This document shows positions 1 to 8,946 of a stretch of DNA of 64,000 nt, piece after piece. Position 1 is the first letter of the stretch, and each line of letters starts with the position of its first letter. Source of the DNA: Hyphomonadaceae bacterium (GTDB taxonomy: Bacteria; Pseudomonadota; Alphaproteobacteria; Caulobacterales; Aquidulcibacteraceae). The notes under the pieces are model-generated. The model saw nothing but the letters and a program-made list of their open reading frames with translations. It had not been told where the DNA came from and made no database searches. The position numbers and the translations under genes were made by a program. The DNA lies in assembly GCA_016791365.1 (NCBI GenBank), contig JAEUMT010000026.1, forward strand, positions 54,284 through 118,283, given 5' to 3'.

Positions 1-549
1 CAGACGCAGAACTCGCTTCCGCACTTCGGCCATCCGGTGCGCGAACTTTATAGCGACATGATCCCGATCATCGTTCACCGCGGCGGCGCGCAATTCGATC
101 GTGATCTGATCGCCCTCGAAGCGCTTGCCGCACGCGAAAACAATTCGCCGACGTTTACGACGGCCTTCGATGCCGCGCTCGCAAAGGTGCAAGCGGCGCG
201 CAATTTGATCCCAGCCGAAAAATGGTCGGACGATCAATTTGTCCTTGGTCTCGTCGCCGACACGGCAAACGTCGCCAGCCAGGAATACCGAAATGCCCTG
301 GTCGGCGGCCGCATCGATAGTCTCATTGAGTATCACGATGCGCGGGGCTTCATCTTCCGCCTTGGCGACATCCTCGCCGCGCATCAGGGCGCGGATCCGC
401 GATTGGCGCAGGCCGCCGCGCTGGTGGCGGAACTTCGTGTCTTCGTTGAGCCGCTCAATCCGTCGAACCCGCCGCGCGCCACGGACGTGCAGTTCGAAGA
501 AAAAGCCGCCGCTCTTCGCGCGCTTGTGGAAGCACCTCCAGCGCAATGA
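1..549 (+). CDS. hypothetical protein, 5' end cut by window
   Basis: The reading frame is open from base 1 to the stop at 547-549, so the N-terminus lies outside the window; the GTG at 37 is only an internal possibility. About 183 residues are visible. They are soluble and helix-rich with no membrane segment, and carry a run of Ala/Leu/Glu helices in the second half. I do not recognise a family. The stop overlaps the ATG of the next gene (ATGA at 546-549), so the two are probably translationally coupled and may work together at the membrane. Confidence 0.75.
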   Translation, partial: QTQNSLPHFGHPVRELYSDMIPIIVHRGGAQFDRDLIALEALAARENNSPTFTTAFDAALAKVQAARNLIPAEKWSDDQFVLGLVADTANVASQEYRNALVGGRIDSLIEYHDARGFIFRLGDILAAHQGADPRLAQAAALVAELRVFVEPLNPSNPPRATDVQFEEKAAALRALVEAPPAQ

Positions 550-1079
550 ACCCGTACAGCGATTTCAGCGTTCCGTGGTTCGATGCATTTTTGCTATGGC
601 TGAGCGCAACCGAACTTCGCGCGTTTTTCTATCGCTTCGAGGATTTTGACTGGCTGTTCGTCTTCGCTCACGTCGCCTCGGCGGCTGTGCTGCTGGGCTC
701 GATCCTGATCGTCGATCTGCGCATCATTGGGGTGATGCGCGAAATCAATCTCCGCAAGCTCGCGGTGCTGGCGTTGCCGTGGTCGATTGGCGGCGCCGTC
801 GTTGCGCTTCTGAGCGGCTCGGTGCTGTTGTTGTTCGATCCGATCGCGGTTGGCGTTCACACCTACTTCCTGCCCAAGATGGGCTTGATCGTGTTGGGCC
901 TTCTCAACGCCGTGATGTTTCACCGCCTGTTCAATCTCGACATCGCCGAAACCCCGTCCGTTCGCACGCGGTTCGTTGGCGCACTCTCGATTGCGCTATG
1001 GGCGGGCGTCTTCCTTTGCGCCTCGCTTAACAGCACGGAACGCATCTCCAGCACCAATCATGCCGAGTTCAGCCGCTAG
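546..1079 (+). CDS. integral membrane protein, DUF6644-like
   Basis: The protein is 177 aa with about four hydrophobic membrane-spanning stretches (near residues 35-57, 73-98, 108-128 and 140-163). The layout, with an N-terminal aromatic segment, a His in the first membrane helix (FAHVASAAVLLG) and a short loop before HTYFLPKMGL, resembles the small DUF6644/DUF2214-type membrane proteins. It starts in a 4-base overlap with the upstream hypothetical gene. The function is unknown; a cytochrome b-like fold is possible but not shown. The family name is from memory of the pattern. Confidence 0.7.
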   Translation: MNPYSDFSVPWFDAFLLWLSATELRAFFYRFEDFDWLFVFAHVASAAVLLGSILIVDLRIIGVMREINLRKLAVLALPWSIGGAVVALLSGSVLLLFDPIAVGVHTYFLPKMGLIVLGLLNAVMFHRLFNLDIAETPSVRTRFVGALSIALWAGVFLCASLNSTERISSTNHAEFSR

Positions 1080-1109
1080 CGCGCGCTGTGGGTGGTTTCG
1101 ACCGTCGGT

Positions 1110-1982
1110 CTAGCTGCCCAACAGCACCGTGCGGCCGTTGACCGGTTGGGTGTGGCGCGAGCTTGAACCAAGGGCCTCGCGGAGCGCGGCGATCTGTTCC
1201 GCCGAAGCGGTGATCGGCGTACGCAGCACGTTCCAGCGGACGCCTTCGCTGCACGGCGGGGTCGTCAGCGAGCCCGCATACGCGAAATAGGCGCGATCGG
1301 GCGGCAGCAGCGCCGTCAGATTGACGCTTAGATGCTCCGCGAATTCGTCGCCATGTTCGCGGGGCGCATGCTCAAGCAACGCCGCGAGCGCGCCGTTCTC
1401 GACGCCTTCTTCGATGAATACGCCAACAACGGCGAGTTGCCCGGCTTCGTTACGGTGCACGAAATGGAGTTCGGCCGGGTACGCGCGGCGGTCCAGCATA
1501 TGTTCGGCCGGCGCGTGAAAATGGAATTGCGCGAACGTGTAGTTGTCGTTGCCGATGCCCAGCGTCGCCGCGCTCTGCGCGGGGCTGAATTGCAGGGTGT
1601 GGCCGTTGTTCACGAAGCCGCCTTCGACCGGCAAATAGTGCGGCGCGAGGTCCGGCACTTCCGCCATCGGCGCGGCGCTGGAGAGGTTGATGGGGGATTG
1701 CTCTTGGCCGCGCCCGCAGAGGCCGCTGACCCCGGCCCAAGCGCGCTGATTGCCGTAGCCCCAGTGTGAAGCGGCCTGTTGAACCGCGGCGTGCGGCGCG
1801 TTGGTGGCGGCGTGCGCCTCGGCCGGACCGAGCGTCGGTCCGTGGCCGTTGGCGGCTTCGCCATGCGCGGCGTCAGCGCCATGCGCTTCGGCCGATGCTT
1901 GTTCATGATGCGCGCTATCGCTGCTCGCGCCACAGCTGGCAAGCAACAAAGCGAGCGCGGACGCCGCTGATCCCAGACGCAT
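1110..1982 (-). CDS. alpha-type carbonic anhydrase, lipoprotein
   Basis: This enzyme reversibly hydrates CO2, here outside the cytoplasm. The alpha-class zinc site is visible as QFHFHAPAEH (two His ligands) and ELHFVH (third ligand), with SPINL early in the domain and LTTPPCSEGVRW near the end, as in the whole family. The N-terminus is a lipoprotein signal ending in LLASC. A roughly 50-residue Ala/His-rich linker (HHEQ, EAHG, AAHG, NGHG repeats) separates the lipobox from the catalytic domain. The ATG at 1982 is chosen over the upstream GTG at 2000 because GGAG lies 8 bases before it. Length from this start is 290 aa. Confidence 0.93.
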   Translation of the reverse strand: MRLGSAASALALLLASCGASSDSAHHEQASAEAHGADAAHGEAANGHGPTLGPAEAHAATNAPHAAVQQAASHWGYGNQRAWAGVSGLCGRGQEQSPINLSSAAPMAEVPDLAPHYLPVEGGFVNNGHTLQFSPAQSAATLGIGNDNYTFAQFHFHAPAEHMLDRRAYPAELHFVHRNEAGQLAVVGVFIEEGVENGALAALLEHAPREHGDEFAEHLSVNLTALLPPDRAYFAYAGSLTTPPCSEGVRWNVLRTPITASAEQIAALREALGSSSRHTQPVNGRTVLLGS

Positions 1983-2108
1983 TAGGAAATTCTCCACCAA
2001 CCCCGGCCGCGCGCTTCTTAAGAAGTCTTGCGGTCAGCCTTGGTGAATACACGATCACGCTTAAAGCCAGGTTACGTGGGAACTCGCAACTGCAGTTTAG
2101 CGCCCAGC

Positions 2109-2142
2109 AAAAAGGCCGAGCCGCTCGCGCGCCCCGGCCTTG
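2109..2142 (-). terminator. rho-independent terminator of the clpP-like gene
   Basis: On the minus strand AAGGCCG pairs with CGGCCTT around a GC-rich loop, and the stem runs into a T tract (the A run at 2109-2113 on the plus strand). It sits about 20 bases after the stop of the clpP-like gene. Confidence 0.75.
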
Positions 2143-2164
2143 CTTGCGAGAGATCGAAAGCGCC

Positions 2165-2779
2165 TTAACGAATCTCGTTCTGGCTCTTCACGATTTTGCC
2201 GACGAGGCCGTAGGCTTTCGCTTCCTCCGCCAGCATCCAGTAATCGCGATCGACGTCGCGCTTGATCTTGTCCGCCGGTTGGCCGGTGGCGTTAGCGAAA
2301 ATCTGGTTCAGCCGTTCGCGCATGCGCAGGATTTCGCGCGCCTGAATTTCAACGTCCGACGCCATGCCGCCGACGCCGCCGCGCGGTTCGTGCAGCAGGA
2401 AGCGCGTGTTCGGCAGGCAGTAGCGGTTCTCACGCTCAGCGGCGCAATAGATCAGCGCGCCGGCGCTGGCGACCCAGCCAGTGCCCAGCATGCGGACCGG
2501 CGCGTTGATGAACTTGATCACGTCGTGGATCATGTCGCCGCTCTCGACGTGGCCGCCGGGCGAGGAGATCACGAACGTGATCGGATTGGCGTTTTGGGCG
2601 GCGAGCGCGAACAGGCGTTCGGTCACGCGGCGCGCCTGGATGTCGTTCACTTCACCGGTCAGCATCACGACGCGCGCTTCGAACAGCGCCTTTTCGATCA
2701 CGTCCGGCGCATTGCGGCCGTCCGCCGGGTTCTTGTCTTTGTCGTCTTCGTCGTCGAGGCGGGTGATCGAACCGATCAT
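2165..2779 (-). CDS. ClpP-like serine protease
   Basis: The proteolytic subunit of a Clp-type protease would form a barrel that degrades unfolded substrates handed over by an AAA+ partner. With the start at 2779 the protein is 204 aa, the usual ClpP length. The triad is intact at Ser105 (GWVASAGA), His130 (RFLLHEPRGG) and Asp179 (DVDRDYW), with the same 25- and 49-residue spacings as E. coli ClpP. The Ser motif is divergent (VASAG instead of AASMG), so this is probably the second, ClpP-like paralogue and not the housekeeping clpP, which normally sits next to clpX and tig. The start follows AGGAG by 8 bases; a second ATG at 2797 is less well placed. Confidence 0.9.
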   Translation of the reverse strand: MIGSITRLDDEDDKDKNPADGRNAPDVIEKALFEARVVMLTGEVNDIQARRVTERLFALAAQNANPITFVISSPGGHVESGDMIHDVIKFINAPVRMLGTGWVASAGALIYCAAERENRYCLPNTRFLLHEPRGGVGGMASDVEIQAREILRMRERLNQIFANATGQPADKIKRDVDRDYWMLAEEAKAYGLVGKIVKSQNEIR

Positions 2780-3012
2780 GTCGTAGGCTCCTGTCATGGT
2801 CGAACAGGTAGGCGGGTTCGCGGGGTTTTCCAACCGCTTCCGGGCCAAGGCCGCGCAGCAGCCGCAGCGCCGGGAGCCATCGTTGCGGCAAGCCAAGGAA
2901 AGACCGGAGTTTTCCACAATCGCCGGTTCCGGCCCGCCAACGGGGCAGCGTTTTCGTCGCAAAACCTCGCCGCGGTGCTCGCGAGCGCTATAAGGCCTCA
3001 AAAGGGGACAAA

Positions 3013-4959
3013 ATGCTGGACAAAGAGCTGAGCCTTCGCGCTCTCATTCTCGGCGCGCTCATCGCCATCGTTTTCACCGCGGCCAACGTCTATCTCGGCC
3101 TGCGCGTCGGCATCACCATCGCGTCGTCGATCCCCGCGGCCGTGATCTCGATGGGCATCTTCCGGCTCTTCAATACCGGCACCATCCGCGAGAACAACAT
3201 TGTGCAGACTGTCGCCTCCGCCGGCGGCACGCTCTCGGCCATCATCTTCGTGCTGCCTGGCCTCGTCATGATCGGCTATTGGCGCGGTTTCGATTTTCTG
3301 ACGACGTTTCTCATCTGCGCGCTTGGCGGAACGCTTGGCGTGCTGTTCTCGATCCCGCTGCGCCGTGCGCTGGTTGTGAATTCGCCGCTGCCGTTTCCCG
3401 AAGGCGTCGCCGCCGCCGAAGTCTTGAAGGTCGGCGCGACCGGCGACGAAGCGCCGGAGAACGTGCTGGAGCGCAATAGGGGTCCGCTGATCGTCTTGTG
3501 GGGCGCGCTGATTGCGGCCGGCGCGCAGATCATCAGCTTCATGGGTCTTGCCGCGGCAACCGTCTCGCAGTTCTTCCGCGTTGGCGCCGGCGTAAGCGGC
3601 GTCACCGTCGGCTTCTCGCTCGCACTCGTCGGCGCCGGCCACCTTGTTGGCATCAGCGTCGGCATCGCCATGCTTTGCGGTCTGCTGATCTCGTGGGCGT
3701 TTTTGATGCCCTATCTTACCGCCGGCATGCCTGGCGAGATCGCTGAAACCGCCGAAACCATCTTCCGCAGCCAGGTGCGCTTCATCGGCGCTGGCACGAT
3801 CGGCGTCGCCGCCATCTGGAGCTTGATCAAGCTCGTCGGCCCCGTCGCCAAAGGCATCGCCGATACGATGAAAGCCGGCTCGGCCGCCAAGACCGGCGCG
3901 CATGATGATCGCGACATGCCCATGAGCACGATCGCGCTCCTCAGTCTCGTTTGCCTCGTCGCCATCGGCGCGCTGCTTTTCCTCTTCATCCAAGACGCGC
4001 CGACGCTGCAGCCTTACACCTGGCCGCTCGTATTCGGCGGGGTTGCGTTCACTGTCGTCATCGGCGCCTTCATCGCCACCGTCGCCGGCTACATGGCCGG
4101 CCTCATCGGCGCCTCTAACAGCCCCGTTTCCGGCATCGGCATCTTGTCGATCGTCATTGGCTCATTGCTGCTCGCCGCCTTCGCCCAGCCCGTGCTCGGC
4201 GACGGCGCAACCGATGCGCTCGTCGCCTTCGCGCTCTTTGCTGTGGCGATGGTGTTTTCGATCGCGACCATCTCCAACGACAACCTGCAAGATCTGAAAA
4301 CCGGCCAACTCGTCGGCGCCTCGCCTTGGCGTCAGCAGATCGCGCTCATTGTCGGCGTCATCGCCGGCGCGCTCGTCATTGGCCCTGTGCTCGATCTCCT
4401 CAACCACGCCTACGGTTTCCCCGGTGATCCCAACCGCGACGCCATCGCGGCCGATCCGCTCGGCGCGCCGCAAGCGACGCTCATCTCTACGCTGGCCCGC
4501 GGCGTCCTCAACGCTGAGCTCCGCTGGGACCTCATTGGCATCGGCGCCGCCATCGGCGTCGCCGTTTGCTTTTTCGACGAGATTCTCGGCTTCCTCAAAA
4601 CCATGCGCATTCCGCCGCTCGCGGTCGGCATCGGCATGTACCTGCCCATGGATACGACACAGCCCGTCATCGTCGGCGCCATTATCGGCTGGCTCTATGA
4701 CCGCGCCGTCTCCAAGCGTGAGAACGCCGAAATGGCCAAACGCTTCGGCGTTCTGCTCGCCTCCGGCCTCATCGTCGGCGAAAGCCTGCTCGGCATCCTC
4801 AACGCCGGCCTGATCGTCGCCACAGGCAATCCAGCGCCCATCGCGATCGTCGGCGAAGACTTCGCTGCGACGTCGCGTTGGGTGGGCGCGGCGCTCTTCG
4901 GCGTGCTGCTGTTCATCAGCTACGCCTGGGTCTCGCGCCAATCGAGGACACAGAAGTAA
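3013..4959 (+). CDS. OPT family oligopeptide transporter
   Basis: This is a 648-aa polytopic inner-membrane protein with roughly 14-16 hydrophobic helices. The N-terminal pattern LTLRALILG-like followed by NVYLGLRVGITIASSIPAAV is typical of the prokaryotic OPT transporters that import oligopeptides (or metal-chelate peptides) using the proton gradient. NSPVSGIGIL in the middle is another OPT signature. AGGGGACAAA precedes the ATG. It stands alone, divergent from the clpP-like gene across 233 bases that should hold both promoters. The substrate cannot be told from sequence. Confidence 0.93.
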   Translation: MLDKELSLRALILGALIAIVFTAANVYLGLRVGITIASSIPAAVISMGIFRLFNTGTIRENNIVQTVASAGGTLSAIIFVLPGLVMIGYWRGFDFLTTFLICALGGTLGVLFSIPLRRALVVNSPLPFPEGVAAAEVLKVGATGDEAPENVLERNRGPLIVLWGALIAAGAQIISFMGLAAATVSQFFRVGAGVSGVTVGFSLALVGAGHLVGISVGIAMLCGLLISWAFLMPYLTAGMPGEIAETAETIFRSQVRFIGAGTIGVAAIWSLIKLVGPVAKGIADTMKAGSAAKTGAHDDRDMPMSTIALLSLVCLVAIGALLFLFIQDAPTLQPYTWPLVFGGVAFTVVIGAFIATVAGYMAGLIGASNSPVSGIGILSIVIGSLLLAAFAQPVLGDGATDALVAFALFAVAMVFSIATISNDNLQDLKTGQLVGASPWRQQIALIVGVIAGALVIGPVLDLLNHAYGFPGDPNRDAIAADPLGAPQATLISTLARGVLNAELRWDLIGIGAAIGVAVCFFDEILGFLKTMRIPPLAVGIGMYLPMDTTQPVIVGAIIGWLYDRAVSKRENAEMAKRFGVLLASGLIVGESLLGILNAGLIVATGNPAPIAIVGEDFAATSRWVGAALFGVLLFISYAWVSRQSRTQK

Positions 4960-4987
4960 CCCGAATCTCACTATCACTCATTTCCGC

Positions 4988-5785
4988 ATGAGCGACGTCT
5001 TCATCTCTTACAAACGCGAGGACAAAGCCCGCGTTGAAGCGCTCTACACGCTGCTGCTCGATCTCGACGTGCCGGTGTGGTTCGATGCCGGTATCGAAGT
5101 TGGCATGGAATGGGAGGCGCGCATTCTCGAGCAGATCGGGAAGGCGAAGGCCGTCATTGTCTGCTGGAGCTTTGCCGCCGTCTCGTCGCACTGGGTGATG
5201 CGCGAAGCGCAAATCGGTCTCGATCGCGGCATCCTTGTGCCGGTGACGATCCATCCGTGCTCGTTGGTGCCGCCGTTCGATGCGTTGCAAGCCGCCGACC
5301 TCACACAATGGGATGGCGCGCCGGATCATCCCGAGCTTCAAAAAGTGCTGCTTCGTCTCGGCTTGCTGGTCGGGAAGAAGAACATCGCGCGCAACGCGCG
5401 TTTGCGCGGCGGCGGCCAGAAGGAAGAATTGGTCAATCTGCTGCGCGCCATGCTGATTGAGCGCGCGCTCGCTGGCGACGCGCCTTACACCTACAAGGAA
5501 GCCGAAGACGCCTTGCGCGCCGCCGCCGAAGACGAAGGCTTGCAACTCGGCGAGTTCGACCAGCACTCACTCTGGGGCGCGCTCGACGCCATCGCGGAAC
5601 AGAACCGCCGGCGCCGCGAACCGCCGCTCGATGTGCTGGTCGTCAGCAAGGAAACTGGCCGTCCCGGCCGCGGCTACTGGCAGAAACACGCCTTCCTGCC
5701 TGGCGACGGCGACGAGTTGGAAAAACAAGTCTTCGAGCGTCACCTCGCGGCGGTTCGCGCATCCGACTGGAGCCGGGACGTTTAA
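4988..5785 (+). CDS. TIR-domain protein with uncharacterised C-terminal region
   Basis: Residues 1-125 form a TIR domain. It has an opening beta strand and box 1 (DVFISYKREDK), then VWFDAG, and SSHWVMREA, whose Glu corresponds to the NADase catalytic Glu of enzymatic TIR domains. Residues 165-265 contain a Tyr-led helical segment followed by a strand with LDVLVVSKETGRPGRGYW, which looks like a conserved module found next to other effectors, but I cannot name it. No NLR, SMODS, SIR2 or Thoeris partner is adjacent. The gene follows the OPT transporter by 28 bases and ends at a palindromic repeat. An NAD-cleaving defence effector is inference. Confidence 0.85.
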   Translation: MSDVFISYKREDKARVEALYTLLLDLDVPVWFDAGIEVGMEWEARILEQIGKAKAVIVCWSFAAVSSHWVMREAQIGLDRGILVPVTIHPCSLVPPFDALQAADLTQWDGAPDHPELQKVLLRLGLLVGKKNIARNARLRGGGQKEELVNLLRAMLIERALAGDAPYTYKEAEDALRAAAEDEGLQLGEFDQHSLWGALDAIAEQNRRRREPPLDVLVVSKETGRPGRGYWQKHAFLPGDGDELEKQVFERHLAAVRASDWSRDV

Positions 5786-5789
5786 CGCC

Positions 5790-5822
5790 TATGGATCGCC
5801 GGCGAGACGCCGGCGGTCCATA
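5790..5822. repeat. short palindromic repeat (REP-like), copy 1
   Basis: This is a near-perfect 33-base inverted repeat with arms TATGGAtCGCCGGCG and CGCCGGCGGTCCATA around a 3-base centre. It lies between the convergent TIR and P450 genes, where it could serve as a bidirectional terminator. The same arms recur at 14424-14487. Confidence 0.8.
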
Positions 5823-5835
5823 GGCGCGGCGCTGG

Positions 5836-7074
5836 TCAGATCAGCACGTCCAGGCGCTGAATGCCGTTGAAGAACGGCAGCGTCCGTTTCTCTGGCCTTT
5901 CGTCGGGTCGCGCCAATCGCAAGTTCGGAAATCGGTGAAACAACTTCACCAGCGCCGCCTGCGCCTCGATGCGCGCGAGCGGGGCGCCAATGCAAATGTG
6001 CGAGCCGCCGCCGAAGGCGACGTGCGGGCCTGGCTTGCGCGAGACGTCAAACGCGTCCGGATTTTCGAAGATGTCAGGATCGTGGTTCGCCGAACGCAGC
6101 AGCGAGATCACGGACTGCCGTGCTTTGACTGGACAGCCGCCAATTTCCATGTCGTGCGGCGTCACCCGCGCCGTGATATCCACAGGGCCGTCGAACCGCA
6201 AAATTTCCTCGACGACTTGCGCGACGATTCCTGGATCGGCTTTCAGTTTCGCCAGCTGATCAGGGTGCGTCAGTAGCGCATAGACGCCATTGCCGATGAG
6301 ATCGCTGGTCGTGAGATTGCCGCCAACGAGAAGGCCGATGAGATTTGAAACGATCTCCCGGTCTTTCAGCTGCGCGCCTTCCGCCTGCAATGTCACGACA
6401 TCGCTGATGAGATCATCCTTCGGGTGGGCGCGGCGGTCGGCGATCTGTTCCTCGAAATAGCTGGTGATCGCTTCGCCGGAGCGTTCGAGGACGGCGACCT
6501 GATCCGGCGTGCGGAACGGGTTCAGGATCTGAATGACGCCCTCGGACCATTCGCGAAACTCGGCGCGACGTTCGATATCGACGCCCAGAATGGCGCCGAT
6601 GACATCGATCGGCAGTGGAATGGAAAAGTCGCCGAGAATGTCGAAGCCGCCGCGCGGCTCGACGGCGTCCAGCTTCTCGTCGATGATCTCATCCACCAGC
6701 GGCTTGCACTTGGCAGCGCGCGCATAGAGCGCTTTCGCGATCGGCGGGCGCACACGCGAATGGTGCGGTTCGTCCATCAACAGGATCGAGTTTGATCGTT
6801 TTTCACCCGTCTCCGGATCGACTTCGAAGCTCTCCATCAGCCGCTGATTGAACGGCCCCGGCGGTTCGACCTTGTCCGGCCCACGCAGCATGGTGCGATC
6901 GTTCAGCAGTTCGCGAACGAGCTTGTAGCGCGTGACGACGTGTGATCCGGCCATGTCGTCGCGATAGACCGAATGATGCTCGCGAAGCTGGCGGTAAAGC
7001 GCGTGCGGATCGTCGCGAAACGCCGGATTGAGCGGCGTCAGCTGTAGGATCGGGGGCGGTGGATCATCGGCCAT
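5836..7074 (-). CDS. cytochrome P450
   Basis: This 412-aa soluble bacterial P450 would catalyse a monooxygenation using electrons from a ferredoxin. The heme-ligand motif FGGGSHICIG puts the thiolate at Cys361. The K-helix ExxR is EEILR and the I-helix threonine pair is in VGGNLTTSD. HDPDIFENPDAFDVSR before the heme loop is typical. No ferredoxin or ferredoxin reductase gene is nearby, so its redox partners are elsewhere. The substrate is unknown. It is convergent with the TIR gene. Confidence 0.95.
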   Translation of the reverse strand: MADDPPPPILQLTPLNPAFRDDPHALYRQLREHHSVYRDDMAGSHVVTRYKLVRELLNDRTMLRGPDKVEPPGPFNQRLMESFEVDPETGEKRSNSILLMDEPHHSRVRPPIAKALYARAAKCKPLVDEIIDEKLDAVEPRGGFDILGDFSIPLPIDVIGAILGVDIERRAEFREWSEGVIQILNPFRTPDQVAVLERSGEAITSYFEEQIADRRAHPKDDLISDVVTLQAEGAQLKDREIVSNLIGLLVGGNLTTSDLIGNGVYALLTHPDQLAKLKADPGIVAQVVEEILRFDGPVDITARVTPHDMEIGGCPVKARQSVISLLRSANHDPDIFENPDAFDVSRKPGPHVAFGGGSHICIGAPLARIEAQAALVKLFHRFPNLRLARPDERPEKRTLPFFNGIQRLDVLI

Positions 7075-7122
7075 CGGCCGACTCTGCGCTTCGCCCGCGC
7101 AGGCCGCAAGCTGACGCGGACA

Positions 7123-7593
7123 TCAGCCACGTTTTTCTTCGAGCAGTTTAGTAAGCCGCTCCACAGCCGTCGTCAGGCGCGCGATTTCCTGTTCGCGCAG
7201 GAGATCGATCTTCTGGTGAAGCGTCTCGATCTCCAGTTCGGCTTTGCAGTTGATGTCGTAGTCTTCAATGCTGCGGCGGCGATCTATTTCAGCTTGCCGG
7301 TTCTGGCTCATCATGATGACCGGCGCTGTGTAGGCCGCCTGAAACGAAAGCAGCAGGTTAAGCAGGATGAACGGGTAGGGGTCGACGCGGCTTGAACTCA
7401 CGGCATTGAAGATGATCCAGGCAAACAAGAGCGCCGATTGAATGGCGATGAAGCGCCAGGAGCCGACAACGGCGGCAATCGCATCAGCTGCCTTATCCCC
7501 CCAGCTTTGCGGCGCGGTGACGTCGGTCGGGGCCGGACGCTCTTTGGCGCGTTGACGCAGTTGGCTGAGCAAATCCTGGACGGCGTTGGACAT
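7123..7593 (-). CDS. DUF1003 family membrane protein
   Basis: The protein has 156 aa. A short soluble N-terminus leads to a pair of membrane helices (about residues 44-64 and 74-96) separated by SSRVDPYPFILLN, followed by QNRQAEIDRR and a C-terminal coiled coil rich in Glu/Leu. This is the layout of DUF1003 proteins, whose role is unknown. It lies between the P450 gene and thiE, all on the minus strand. Confidence 0.88.
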   Translation of the reverse strand: MSNAVQDLLSQLRQRAKERPAPTDVTAPQSWGDKAADAIAAVVGSWRFIAIQSALLFAWIIFNAVSSSRVDPYPFILLNLLLSFQAAYTAPVIMMSQNRQAEIDRRRSIEDYDINCKAELEIETLHQKIDLLREQEIARLTTAVERLTKLLEEKRG

Positions 7594-7619
7594 TGGCGAC
7601 TCCGAATTGTCGGAGGAGC

Positions 7620-8255
7620 CTACCCCGCCACGCGATCAAACAGAATGTTGAACGCCTCAATTGCGGCGCGCGGCCCTTCGGCATGCGCCCATACGCCGGC
7701 GGAAACGGCCAGAAAATCCGCGCCGGCCCGCACGAGCGGCTCGGCGTTTTCAATGGTGACGCCGCCGATGGCGACGCACGGCGTTTCCATCGTCTCCTGC
7801 CAGATCGAGAGAATTTCTGGATCGGCCCAATGCGATGGGTCCTTGGTGCTTGTCGGGTAGAATGCGCCGAACGCGACATAATCCGCACCAGCCTCCGCGG
7901 CCGCATACGCAAGATCGCGCGAGTTGTGGCAGGTGACGCCGACGATGCGCTCCGTGCCGAGGAGACGGCGCGCCTCCGCATAGCTCGCATCGCTTTGGCC
8001 GACATGGACGCCATCGGCGTCAAGCCGCGTCGCGAGGTCGGGGCGATCGTTCAGAATGAAGGCCGCGTCCGCGGCTTGCACGATTGGCTTGAGCACGGCG
8101 CCGATGCGCAGAATTTCCGTGTCCGGCATGTCCTTCAGGCGCAGCTGCACACACGCGACATCGCCGCCGTTCAATGCGTCTTCAAGCGTGCGCGCAAACG
8201 TATCCAACGCGAACGCGGGTGGCGTGATCAGATACAGGCGGGCTCGACGGCTCAT
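7620..8255 (-). CDS. thiE: thiamine-phosphate synthase
   Basis: ThiE joins hydroxymethylpyrimidine diphosphate and the thiazole phosphate to make thiamine monophosphate. The protein is 211 aa, a TIM barrel with LYLITP at the first strand, [24 protein letters not shown], the diphosphate-binding [24 protein letters not shown] and the closing [10 protein letters not shown]. In related alphaproteobacteria thiE follows the gap-pgk-fba genes; here fba lies upstream with DUF2799 and DUF805 genes between. Confidence 0.94.
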   Translation of the reverse strand: MSRRARLYLITPPAFALDTFARTLEDALNGGDVACVQLRLKDMPDTEILRIGAVLKPIVQAADAAFILNDRPDLATRLDADGVHVGQSDASYAEARRLLGTERIVGVTCHNSRDLAYAAAEAGADYVAFGAFYPTSTKDPSHWADPEILSIWQETMETPCVAIGGVTIENAEPLVRAGADFLAVSAGVWAHAEGPRAAIEAFNILFDRVAG

Positions 8256-8304
8256 CTATTGCTGTCCATACTGATTGGCGTGGGACTGATCCAGGGGGAG
8301 TGGA

Positions 8305-8943
8305 ATGAAACTTCACGCATGGGCGCTCGCGGGAGCTGTTGTCGCGTTGGCTATGCTGGCGGGGTGCGAGACGATGAGCGCCGAAGAGTGCGCTGTCGCT
8401 GATTGGCGCCAGCTTGGCTATGCCGACGCTGATCGCACCGGACAGGATGGCTTCGCCAATCGCGCGCAAAGCTGCGCCGAGAAGGGCGTCAGCGCCGACG
8501 CGAACGCCTATCGCAGCGGTTTCGCCGATGGTCTGCGCGCCTTCTGTCAGCCGCCGCGCGGGTTTGATTTCGCGCGCCGTGGCGGCACCTTCAACGGCTA
8601 TTGCCCCGCGGATCTTGATGAAGATTTCCGCTACGCGCTTGGCGATGGCCGCCGGGTCTATGATCTGCAGCAGAGCATCGATGAGGCGCGGCGCAATGTC
8701 GACAACGCCACGCGCCGACGCGCCGAACTCGATGACGATATTCGCGGACAGGAAGGCTTGCTGCAGGCGGCGACGTCCGATGATGAGCGCCGCCGTATCC
8801 GTGACACGATCGAAGGCATGCGGCGTGAGCGTCGTGACGTGAACGACGATATCCGCGTGGCGCAAGAGCAGCTGCCGCGTCTCAGCTACCAGATGAATAT
8901 TCTGCGCAGCGAACTTGGTTCTCGCTGGGGCAATTCCTGGTGA
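8305..8943 (+). CDS. DUF2799 lipoprotein
   Basis: This 212-aa predicted lipoprotein has its lipobox at LAGC (Cys about residue 20). The Cys-containing N-terminal half (AVADWRQLGYADA, QSCAEKG, YRSGFADGLRAFC, GTFNGYC) is the DUF2799 pattern. The C-terminal half is a long charged helix or coiled coil (about residues 120-200). GGGGGAG precedes the ATG by a few bases. It is divergent from thiE across 49 bases. The function is unknown; an outer-membrane anchor is likely but not shown. Confidence 0.85.
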   Translation: MKLHAWALAGAVVALAMLAGCETMSAEECAVADWRQLGYADADRTGQDGFANRAQSCAEKGVSADANAYRSGFADGLRAFCQPPRGFDFARRGGTFNGYCPADLDEDFRYALGDGRRVYDLQQSIDEARRNVDNATRRRAELDDDIRGQEGLLQAATSDDERRRIRDTIEGMRRERRDVNDDIRVAQEQLPRLSYQMNILRSELGSRWGNSW

Positions 8944-8946
8944 TTG

